DNA of 64,000 nucleotides from Acidobacteriota bacterium (lineage in GTDB: Bacteria; Acidobacteriota; Terriglobia; Bryobacterales; Bryobacteraceae): assembly GCA_017307505.1 (NCBI GenBank), contig JAFKEE010000049.1, forward strand, positions 1 through 64,000, read 5' to 3'. Every line of letters begins with the position of its first letter. Position 1 is the stretch's first letter. Under the pieces are notes generated by a model. It was not told where the DNA came from, did no database searches, and saw nothing but the letters and a program-made list of their open reading frames with translations. Of this stretch, positions 35,448 to 43,000 are shown piece by piece. Position numbers and translations under genes: made by a program.

Positions 35448-36662
35448 ATGTACAGGTTGGTGATCGGGATGCTGGCGGCTGGTTGGCTCTTCGCCGGCGA
35501 ACCGGAAGCACTTCAGATCGATGCCAACATCCGGGAGCGGCACATGCCGTACCTGATGGTGATGGATCCTGTCTTCGAATCGGCGGACAGCACGAACATC
35601 ACCGGGTACACGAGGTGCGGCGATTCCGCCATCTGGACCGGCCACTACCTGGCGGCCGAAAGCTACCGCTGGAATGTCACGCGATCGCCGGAAGCATTAG
35701 CGAACGTGATGGACGCCCTGAATGGCATTCGCAAACTGCTGGATGTGACGGGCGTCGACGTGCTGGCACGGTGTGCCGTGCCGGCCGACTCGGACTGGGC
35801 CACCGGCATCATGAGCGAGGAGAGCATCCACGGGATCCGTTCCGGCATTGTCGATGGACAAAGCTACCTGTGGGCCGGGAACACATCGCGCGACCAGTAC
35901 TCCGGTGTATTCTTTGGGCTTACCGCCGCCTGGAACCTTGTGGACGATCAGTTGGTGCACGACTGGGTCTCGATGCTCGCCACGCGCATGTTGAACAACC
36001 TGCTGGATCACAGCTGGCTGGTCAGGATGCCGGAGGGCGACATTTCCACGACGTTCCTGGCCCGGCCGGATCAGCAGTTGAGCCTGCTGAAGCTGGGCCG
36101 CCGCTGCAATCCAAAGCGTTTTGAAGCAGCCTATAAGTCACTAGCGAATCTGGCGGGCTACACGACGATTGTGCCGATTGCGCTGGAAGTGGAAGACCCC
36201 TACAACTCGTATTTCAAGTTCAACCTGGACCACATCAACTTCTACAATCTGCTCACCAGCGGCGATAGCTGGTGGGTCCGGCACAACTATGAGAACGGGT
36301 TCGATGTGTTGCGCAAGACCACCGACGATCACGCCAATCCGTTCTTCGACATGATCGATACGGCGATCAATGGCCGGACGGATCTGCGGGACGAACACGT
36401 GCGCACCTACCTGGAGCAGTGGCTGCAGCGCGGGCGGAGGGACAACTGGACGGACCTGCGGCCCATCTATCCCAGCTGCGGCGGCGATGAGAACCGGGCG
36501 TGCGAGGTGATTCCCGTGGTCGAGCGTCCACCGACGGACTTCCTGTGGCAGCGCAGCCCGTTCCAGCTCTACGGCGGACTTTACGGGACCATCGAGGGCG
36601 CGGGGATCGACTACATCCTGCCTTATTGGATGGCCCGGTATTACGGCGTGCTTAGCGAGTAA
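35448..36662 (+). CDS. Secreted protein of unknown function, probably helical barrel
   Basis: A 404-residue exported protein not recognised as a known family. A signal peptide is seen at residues 1-16 (LVIGMLAAGWLFAG). The rest is rich in amphipathic helices, with blocks such as CGDSAIWTGHYLAAESYRW, GQSYLWAGNTSRDQYSGVFFG and WWVRHNYENGFDVLRK. The aromatic, Asp-rich pattern with repeated hairpin helices resembles (alpha/alpha)6-barrel glycosidases, but catalytic residues cannot be assigned. A GGAGG ribosome-binding site lies about 12 bases before the ATG. The GH116 gene upstream is compatible with a carbohydrate-related role. Confidence 0.6.
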   Translation: MYRLVIGMLAAGWLFAGEPEALQIDANIRERHMPYLMVMDPVFESADSTNITGYTRCGDSAIWTGHYLAAESYRWNVTRSPEALANVMDALNGIRKLLDVTGVDVLARCAVPADSDWATGIMSEESIHGIRSGIVDGQSYLWAGNTSRDQYSGVFFGLTAAWNLVDDQLVHDWVSMLATRMLNNLLDHSWLVRMPEGDISTTFLARPDQQLSLLKLGRRCNPKRFEAAYKSLANLAGYTTIVPIALEVEDPYNSYFKFNLDHINFYNLLTSGDSWWVRHNYENGFDVLRKTTDDHANPFFDMIDTAINGRTDLRDEHVRTYLEQWLQRGRRDNWTDLRPIYPSCGGDENRACEVIPVVERPPTDFLWQRSPFQLYGGLYGTIEGAGIDYILPYWMARYYGVLSE

Positions 36663-36716
36663 GCTTCCGCCAGGGTAGGCAATTTGCGCTAATCTGGCGC
36701 ATGAGGGGGCTAGATT

Positions 36717-38786
36717 ATGCCGTACGCCAAGCGAGTGTCTCCACACGCTGCCGAGGGCTCTGGACTGCGCCGCTTCGTGGGTCTGTTGATCTGCCTGATT
36801 TCCTTGCCGGTGCTTGGGTTAGCGGTGGATCCGGCCGTGAAGCAGATTACCGTGGACGGCAAGCAATCCTGGGTCGACACGGGTCTGGATGTCCAGCCCG
36901 GCGACATGGTCAAGATCGAAGCGTCGGGCAGCCTCAAGTACTCCGATGCCGCGCAGAGCACCGGCCCCGAGGGCCTCGCGCGCGGGTGGAAGGACCTGAT
37001 CCGTGTCCTGCCGGTGAATGACGCCGGCCGCGGCGCGTTGATCGGGCGAATCGGGTCGGAAGGCTCGGCCCGGCCGTTCTTCATCGGGGAACGCAGGGAG
37101 AGCCGGATGCCGGTGGCGGGCCGCCTGTTTGTCGGCCTGAACTCCGGCAATTCGACGGCGGAAGGTGAGTTCAAGGTGACGATTCAGGTCACCAGCCGCT
37201 CGAAGGATACAGAGACTGAGTTCAAGGGGGTCCTGCCCCCTATTACCGAGGCAGAACTGGCCCAGATCCCGCGGCGCGTGGTGGACAAAGACGGGAACGA
37301 GGGCGACCGCGTGAACTTCCTTGTCCTTGGCACGGAAGAACAGGTCAAACAATCGCTGCTGGGCGTGGGCTGGGTGACGGTGGACCGCAGTGTGAAGGAT
37401 ACGCTGCTGCGCGGGGCGCTGGGCACGCTCTCCAAGCAGGCTTACCTGACCATGCCGATGAGCGAACTGATGGTCTTCGGGCGCGCGCAGGATTATGGCT
37501 TTGCGATGTCGGATCCCATCAAGACCGTCATGGCGCGCCACCATTTCCGCATCTGGAAGGCGCCCTTCACCGTGGGCGGGCTGACACTGTTTGTCGGCGC
37601 CGGCACGCATGACATCGGCTTCGACAAGGATCAGCGCAACGGCAACATCACGCACAAGATCGACCCGGATACGGACCTGGAGCGCGAGTACATCGGCGAC
37701 ACCCTGAAACAGAGCGGGCAGGTGGTGAAGCTCGAATATGTCACGCCCAAGGACACCGTTACGAAAGCCAAGACGGCTCACGGCGAGGAGTTCCACTCCG
37801 ATGGCCGGATCCTGGTGATCTATCTCAAGCCCGAGAACGGCGATGTTTCCGAGCAGTTCAGCGACTACTTCTGCTCCGTGCTGTCGCAGAACAATCCGGA
37901 TGGGGAAGAGTTGGGCCCGTGCAGCAAGTGGCTGCAGACACCGGGCAAGAGCGATATGAAGCTGGGCGAGATTTCGAAGGATTACCGGATCCTGGTCGTG
38001 CCGGGCATCATGAATACCTGCGTTGCCGATACCCCCGCCTACGACAAGGGGCGCAAGGTGCTGACGGAGAAGTACGGGCTGACGACGGAGCTGCTGTCGG
38101 TGCCGAACGACTCCAGTGAGGCCAACGCGAAGGCGATCGCGTCGTTCATCCAGGACAAGATGAAGGACGATAAGCGCAAGTTCATCGTGGTGGGCTACTC
38201 GAAGGGTACTCCGGACCTGCAGGTGGCGCTGGCCCAGGAGCCGGGCGTCAAGGAGAACGTCGCCGCCTTCATCAGTACGGCGGGCGCTTCCGGCGGGTCA
38301 CCTGTGGCCGATTCGCTGCCGATGCAGCTGGATGCCTACCTCTCCAAGGTGAAGCAGGGGAAATGCCAGGGCAACCTGGCCGAGGGCTTCAAGAGCCTGA
38401 AGAAGGATGTCCGGCAACGCTTCCTCTCCTCGTATCCGCATCCCATGGTGCCGACCTATTCGCTGGCCGCGGTGACGACCGCGGAGACCGTTCCGAAGAC
38501 GGCGGCGCAGACGTTCAAGATGCTTTCCGCGTGGGACAAGTACAACGACAGCCAGTTGCTCAAGCTCGACCAGATCATTCCGGAGTCGAAGTATCTGGGC
38601 GTTGTGAACTCCGACCACCTGAACGTTGCCCTGTCGATGGGCAGCACCTTTCCCAGGGCCGCGCTGCTGGAGGCCACCGTTCGTTTCGTCATCGACGACC
38701 TGAACAAGAGCGGCGTGATCAAGCCCGCCGAGACCACCAAGACCGAACCGAAGAAGAAGAGCTGGGCGGATGGGTTTGGCCAGTAG
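36717..38786 (+). CDS. LecA-like / LssY_C / alpha-beta hydrolase fusion
   Basis: A 689-residue protein with a membrane anchor or signal at about 19-36 (FVGLLICLISLPVLGLA). Residues about 37-165 resemble the PA-I lectin (LecA) jelly roll, with ITVDGKQSWVDTGLDVQPGD and GRLFVGLNSGNST. Residues about 180-400 match the LssY C-terminal domain (GDRVNFLVLGTEEQVKQSL, GWVTVDRSVKDT, RHHFRIWKAPF). Residues about 430-660 form a hydrolase-like domain with the nucleophile elbow VVGYSKGT. The combination suggests an exported enzyme binding a sugar or lipid-linked substrate; none of the three parts fixes the reaction. It overlaps the next gene by 17 bases. Confidence 0.7.
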   Translation: MPYAKRVSPHAAEGSGLRRFVGLLICLISLPVLGLAVDPAVKQITVDGKQSWVDTGLDVQPGDMVKIEASGSLKYSDAAQSTGPEGLARGWKDLIRVLPVNDAGRGALIGRIGSEGSARPFFIGERRESRMPVAGRLFVGLNSGNSTAEGEFKVTIQVTSRSKDTETEFKGVLPPITEAELAQIPRRVVDKDGNEGDRVNFLVLGTEEQVKQSLLGVGWVTVDRSVKDTLLRGALGTLSKQAYLTMPMSELMVFGRAQDYGFAMSDPIKTVMARHHFRIWKAPFTVGGLTLFVGAGTHDIGFDKDQRNGNITHKIDPDTDLEREYIGDTLKQSGQVVKLEYVTPKDTVTKAKTAHGEEFHSDGRILVIYLKPENGDVSEQFSDYFCSVLSQNNPDGEELGPCSKWLQTPGKSDMKLGEISKDYRILVVPGIMNTCVADTPAYDKGRKVLTEKYGLTTELLSVPNDSSEANAKAIASFIQDKMKDDKRKFIVVGYSKGTPDLQVALAQEPGVKENVAAFISTAGASGGSPVADSLPMQLDAYLSKVKQGKCQGNLAEGFKSLKKDVRQRFLSSYPHPMVPTYSLAAVTTAETVPKTAAQTFKMLSAWDKYNDSQLLKLDQIIPESKYLGVVNSDHLNVALSMGSTFPRAALLEATVRFVIDDLNKSGVIKPAETTKTEPKKKSWADGFGQ

Positions 38787-39858
38787 CGCGCTGGCCGGCC
38801 TGATGCTGGCGGTGCCGGCCCTGCTCGCGGCGGACCTGCCCAGAGGGCAGGTGATCGAGCGGGTGGAGGTGACCGGCAACGAGCGCCACAGCTACGCCCT
38901 GTACCTGCCATCGAACTACGCGCCGGAGCGCAAGTGGCCCCTGCTGGTGTGCCTGGATCCGGGCGCGCGCGGCAAAGTGCCGGTGGAACGCTTTGCGGCG
39001 GCCGCCGAGAAGCACGGGTTCATCGTCGTGGGTTCCAACAACTCGCGCAACGGCCCGATGGCGGTATCGGCGGAAGCGATCATGGTGCTGACCGAGGAGC
39101 TGCCGCGGCGTTTTGCGATCGACGAAAATCGCCGGTTTGCGTGCGGCCTTTCCGGTGGCTCGCGGGTGGCGCTGTCGTGGGCCCAAGCGGCGAACCTGAA
39201 CGGAGTGGTAGCCAACGCGGCCGCCTTCGGCCCGGGCGGCCTTCCCAAACAGCGGCCCTTTGCGATCTTTGCCGTGGCCGGCAGGGATGACTTCAACTAT
39301 CACGAGCTGTACGCCATGGCTCTGGATTTGGGCCAGCGCGGGTGGCCGGTCCGCTTTGCGGAGTTTGAAGGCGGCCATGAATGGCTGCCGGCGGCGCAGG
39401 CCGAAGAGGCTCTTCAATTCCTGTCCGGGGAACTCAAACCGCAGACGCCGCCGGATGCCAAAGAGGAACGCAAGATGTCCGACCGCTTCGCGCGCATGAC
39501 CGCGGAGCTGGCCGGCGCCGACGAGGGTTCGCAGAAGTCGATCATCGGGAGCTGGAAGAAGCAGGCGGAGAAGCCCGAAGGCCGCGTGGCGCGCCAGGCG
39601 CTGGCCTGGGCCTTCATCCGCTCAGTGGAAGAGGGCCGCCAGTTGTTGGCCAGCCGCAAGTTTCTGGAAGCCGCGCAGATGGCCGACATTGCCGTACTGG
39701 TGAGGCCCGAGGCGCCCAATGCCTGGATGGCGGTGGCCGAAGCGCAGGCCGGGCTTGGCGATAAGAAGAGGGCGCGCAGCGCCCTGGACAAGGCAGCGGA
39801 GCTGGGCTTCCGCGATCCCGACCGGATGGCGGCGCTCCGCGAGCGCCTGGGCCGCTAA
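38770..39858 (+). CDS. Exported alpha/beta hydrolase with helical C-terminal repeat
   Basis: A 362-residue protein with a signal peptide (SSALAGLMLAVPALLA). The hydrolase domain (about 30-220) has the nucleophile motif CGLSGGSRVA, the acid in VAGRDDFNY and the His in EGGHEWLP, as in esterases and PHB-depolymerase-like enzymes. Residues about 240-360 are helical and TPR-like. It overlaps the previous gene by 17 bases and precedes a GNAT gene by nine, so 36717-40805 is probably one operon. The substrate is unknown; an ester of a polysaccharide or lipid is likely. Confidence 0.75.
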   Translation: MGLASSALAGLMLAVPALLAADLPRGQVIERVEVTGNERHSYALYLPSNYAPERKWPLLVCLDPGARGKVPVERFAAAAEKHGFIVVGSNNSRNGPMAVSAEAIMVLTEELPRRFAIDENRRFACGLSGGSRVALSWAQAANLNGVVANAAAFGPGGLPKQRPFAIFAVAGRDDFNYHELYAMALDLGQRGWPVRFAEFEGGHEWLPAAQAEEALQFLSGELKPQTPPDAKEERKMSDRFARMTAELAGADEGSQKSIIGSWKKQAEKPEGRVARQALAWAFIRSVEEGRQLLASRKFLEAAQMADIAVLVRPEAPNAWMAVAEAQAGLGDKKRARSALDKAAELGFRDPDRMAALRERLGR

Positions 39859-39867
39859 AGACAAGCT

Positions 39868-40344
39868 ATGGAATACACCATCAGGCCGGTGGGCGCCGGC
39901 GAACTGGAACTGGTGCTGCAGCATCGTATAGAGATGTTTCGCTGCATGGGCTACGACTCGGAGGCGGAACTGGCACGCATCCGGTCTCTTTCCGAACCCT
40001 TCTTCGCGGAAGCCCTGCGCAACGGCACCTACCTCGCGTGGGTGGCGGTGGCGGAGAACGGCGAAGCAGCGGCCGGCACAGGGGTTCTTCTGCTGCCTTA
40101 TCAGCCGGGTCCGAATGACACTCGGGCCCAACGGGCGTTCATCGTCAACGTCTATACGGATCCGAAGCACCGGCGGCAGGGGCTGGCGAAGAAGCTCATG
40201 GAGATTGCGGTGGAGTGGTGCCGCGAGGCCGGGTTCGGCATCGTGTCATTGCACGCGAGCAAGGAGGGGCGCCCGCTGTACGAGTCGTTAGGCTTCCAGG
40301 CGACGAACGAGATGCGGCTGTCGCTGCGCAAGGAAAAGCCATGA
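39868..40344 (+). CDS. GNAT-family N-acetyltransferase
   Basis: A 158-residue acetyltransferase. The acetyl-CoA-binding motif A is FIVNVYTDPKHRRQGLAKKLM, with R-x-x-G-x-A. The beta-bulge and C-terminal helix are in FGIVSLHASKEGRPLYESLGF. Length is typical. It uses acetyl-CoA to modify an amine on an unknown small molecule or protein. The stop overlaps the DinB-like gene start as ATGA. Confidence 0.87.
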   Translation: MEYTIRPVGAGELELVLQHRIEMFRCMGYDSEAELARIRSLSEPFFAEALRNGTYLAWVAVAENGEAAAGTGVLLLPYQPGPNDTRAQRAFIVNVYTDPKHRRQGLAKKLMEIAVEWCREAGFGIVSLHASKEGRPLYESLGFQATNEMRLSLRKEKP

Positions 40345-40805
40345 GTCTGCTGCGGCACACGCTGGCTACCCTGGCGTACCGGGCAGGGAAGGCGGTCCGG
40401 GACTTGCCTGCGGAGGCGGCGGAGTTTCGTGCCGATGCGGGCAGCCGCTCGCCGGCGGAGATCCTGGCTCACATGGGCGACCTGCTGGATTGGGCCTACG
40501 CCATGGCGAGCGGTGCTCCGGTGTGGCGGAATTCGATCCCGCTGCCGTGGCCGCAGGAGGTGGCCCGGTTTTTCTCGGCGCTGGAGAAGTTCGACGGCTA
40601 CCTGGCCAGCGGGGCTCCCGTGCATTCGACGGAGGAGCGGCTGTTCCAGGGACCGGTGGCCGACGCGCTGACCCATACCGGGCAGCTTGCCCTGCTGCGG
40701 CGCCTGGCCGGGCGGCCGATGCGCGGAGAGAACTACTTCAAGGCGAATATTACGACAGGCGTCGTAGGGGCCGGCCAGCCTCCGCCTGTGTTGGAGTTCG
40801 AGTGA
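40341..40805 (+). CDS. DinB-like four-helix protein
   Basis: A 154-residue helical-bundle protein of the DinB/YfiT type. Candidate metal-binding His residues are in AEILAHMGDLLDW and ADALTHTGQLALLRR, each in the expected helix. The start at ATG 40341 overlaps the upstream stop. Members act as thiol transferases or are of unknown function. No role can be fixed here. Confidence 0.65.
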   Translation: MSLLRHTLATLAYRAGKAVRDLPAEAAEFRADAGSRSPAEILAHMGDLLDWAYAMASGAPVWRNSIPLPWPQEVARFFSALEKFDGYLASGAPVHSTEERLFQGPVADALTHTGQLALLRRLAGRPMRGENYFKANITTGVVGAGQPPPVLEFE

Positions 40806-40832
40806 GGCCGGCCGTCAGGTTGTCCGGGCCGC

Positions 40833-41351
40833 TTAGTTGATGTTCTTCAGCGCGGCGAGGCGCGGATCGATCCGTTTGGTGTTGCAGCCGCACGGCCCTT
40901 CGTTGCGATTCCGGCCGCAGTTGGGGCACAGCCCCTTGCAGTCTTCCTTGCAGACCGCGCGCATCGGCACGCTGAGCAGGATGAACTCCCGCAGGGCATC
41001 CACCAAACCTACCCCGTCGCCTTCGTAGAACGAGATCTCGACTTCGCCCTCTTCCAGGTGGATTTCGCCATGTGTTTCCGTCTTCTCGAGAGGCCGGTAG
41101 AACAGGTCGAAGTCGTTGTCGATGTTGATGTTAGCGGGATCGAGGCAGAGATCGCAATTCGTTTCCAGCACAACTTTGGCATGGCCGCGCAATCGGATTT
41201 CGCCCAGCGTGTTGCGAAGCAGTTCCGCTTTGCCGCTGACTTCAAGCCCGCCCTGCTGATGCAGCTCCTCTCCGAGTTGCACTTCACCTGGAGCGTAGGT
41301 GACTTCAAATAGGATGGGGTGGTGCTCGAGTTCAGTGAGTGTAAAGAACAT
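40833..41351 (-). CDS. yceD: YceD-family (DUF177) protein
   Basis: A 172-residue protein of the YceD family, linked to 23S rRNA accumulation in known cases. The conserved block is LETNCDLCLDP; a C-terminal Cys-rich tail follows (CKEDCKGLCPNCGRNRNEG and CGC), probably binding zinc. In most bacteria yceD is followed directly by rpmF. Here the downstream neighbour is a convergent unrelated gene, so rpmF has been separated. Confidence 0.87.
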   Translation of the reverse strand: MFFTLTELEHHPILFEVTYAPGEVQLGEELHQQGGLEVSGKAELLRNTLGEIRLRGHAKVVLETNCDLCLDPANINIDNDFDLFYRPLEKTETHGEIHLEEGEVEISFYEGDGVGLVDALREFILLSVPMRAVCKEDCKGLCPNCGRNRNEGPCGCNTKRIDPRLAALKNIN

Positions 41352-41409
41352 GGAAGGATCCAGCTATCTCCATGATACCGCCCTCACCCACTAGACTTCG
41401 AACCGCGGT

Positions 41410-42180
41410 TTATTCGCGGGGCAGCCAGCGGCGGATGAGCAGGTCGTAGAGGCCCGCGCCGACGAGTCCGCCGGCCATGGGGGCGACCACGGGAATCCAC
41501 CAGACTCCGGTGTTGTCCGTCAGTCCGTTGTTGCGAAAACCAGCCATGACGGTGAAGAGGCGGGGACCGATGTCGCGGGCCGGGTTGATGGCGTAGCCGT
41601 GGAGTTTGCCGAACGACATGCCGATGGCGACCACGATGAGCCCGATGATTACGGGGGTCAGGTTGCCGGACACCGGCTGGTTGCGCTCATCGGTCACGGC
41701 AAAGACGAGAAACAGCAGCAGGGCCGTCCCCAGCACCTGGTCGAAGAATCCGGCGGAGAGCGCCTGCGGGTAGGCCGGGAAGGTGGTGAAGATGCCGGCG
41801 GTCTTTTCGAGAGTAGGGTCGAACTGCAGGAAAGCGAGGCGGTAGTTGAAGAAGACGACGACCGCTCCGGCCATGGCGCCCAGGGTCTGGGCGATGGTGT
41901 AGGGAACAACCTTGGCCCAGGAGAAACCGCGGAAGACGGCCAGCGCGAGGGTGACCGCCGGATTCAGATGGCCTCCGCTGATCCTGCCGGTGACGAAAAC
42001 GCCCAGGGTGACGCCCAAGCCCCAGGCCAGGGTGATGTTTGTGTAGCCGCCGCTGACCACCTCGTTGGGGGCTCCGGTGCCGAATAAAACCACCATGGAG
42101 ACCACCCCGGCGCCGAACAACAGGATGATCATCGTGCCGACAAACTCGGCCACCAGTTCCGCAAGCAAGCCAGTGCGCAT
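41410..42180 (-). CDS. glpF: MIP-family channel, aquaglyceroporin type
   Basis: A 256-residue membrane channel with six helices and two half-helices carrying the pore motifs GGHLNPAVT (about 65) and GYAINPARDIGPR (about 195). The Asp and Arg after the second NPA are characteristic of glycerol facilitators rather than strict water channels. It should allow passive uptake of glycerol or similar small neutral solutes. No glpK or glpD gene is adjacent. Confidence 0.92.
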   Translation of the reverse strand: MRTGLLAELVAEFVGTMIILLFGAGVVSMVVLFGTGAPNEVVSGGYTNITLAWGLGVTLGVFVTGRISGGHLNPAVTLALAVFRGFSWAKVVPYTIAQTLGAMAGAVVVFFNYRLAFLQFDPTLEKTAGIFTTFPAYPQALSAGFFDQVLGTALLLFLVFAVTDERNQPVSGNLTPVIIGLIVVAIGMSFGKLHGYAINPARDIGPRLFTVMAGFRNNGLTDNTGVWWIPVVAPMAGGLVGAGLYDLLIRRWLPRE

Positions 42181-42193
42181 GGGCTAGAGCATA

Positions 42194-42925
42194 CTACTCC
42201 GGCAAGGTCCGTTCCAACCACGCCATCATTTCTTTTTGCTCGGCCAGTTTTCCGATGCCCACTTCGAGATTCACATAGCGCACGCCCAGCCGGCCGCACA
42301 GCCGCGACAGCGAGCCGTCGTCGCTGCCTTTGGGTTCATTCTGCAGCAGGACGTTGTACGGGCCCTTGGCCAGCAGCGCGTAGTCGGCCTGATCCGTGGT
42401 GAGGAAGAACTCGTGTGGAGCGTCGCGCCGGGGCAGGCTGGTCTGCTGCGAGATGGGGAGCTCCTCTTCCATGGAGTACCCGCGCGCATTGTTGTGGACG
42501 GCGAACAGCAAGCCCCCTTTGGGCGGCAGGATGGCACGCAGGAGCCTGGGCCGTTCGCGGTCGAGCCAGTTGAGGGCGGGGGTGAGTTCGGTCTCGGTCC
42601 ACTTGGGATTCAGGCGGCGGTAGCTGCGTTCGGCGCCCTCGCGGGAGAACATGCGGTTGGGATCGAGCAGTCCCCCCGCGATGAGGATATTTCGTTTCGG
42701 GTTGGTGACGAGGAAGCCGGTCCCGCGGGCAGTTTTGAGGTGTTCGCGCAGGGCTTCGGCGGCGGTGGTTTCGTCGCCGTGGATGCGCAGGTAGCGCCGG
42801 CGGCTGCGTCCGTGCTTCAGGATCTCGAGCGGAACTCCGCAGAGGGTCTTTTGCGCGGCCTGGAGGGGGAAAGCCGAGAGGGCGGCGGTGGTGAGAAAAG
42901 CCCGCCGGGTGAGCACTGGACGCAT
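42194..42925 (-). CDS. Tat-exported protein resembling M14-type metallohydrolases
   Basis: A 243-residue protein with a twin-arginine signal (LTRRAFLTTAALSAF). Three spaced motifs look like those of M14 carboxypeptidases and aspartoacylases: LRIHGDET (His and Glu zinc ligands), FAVHNNARGYSM (third ligand), and RYVNLEVGIG (catalytic Glu). Identity to known members cannot be judged by eye, so this is a fold-level suggestion. It may process peptides or acylated amino acids outside the cytoplasm. The gene lies 13 bases upstream of the glpF-like gene on the same strand. Confidence 0.55.
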   Translation of the reverse strand: MRPVLTRRAFLTTAALSAFPLQAAQKTLCGVPLEILKHGRSRRRYLRIHGDETTAAEALREHLKTARGTGFLVTNPKRNILIAGGLLDPNRMFSREGAERSYRRLNPKWTETELTPALNWLDRERPRLLRAILPPKGGLLFAVHNNARGYSMEEELPISQQTSLPRRDAPHEFFLTTDQADYALLAKGPYNVLLQNEPKGSDDGSLSRLCGRLGVRYVNLEVGIGKLAEQKEMMAWLERTLPE

Positions 42926-43000
42926 AAGTTCGAGTGTAGCGGGTTGGCCAGGACGTCTAATGGGAATGCCTGATGCGACCGATAGTGTTCTTAGGTAGCG

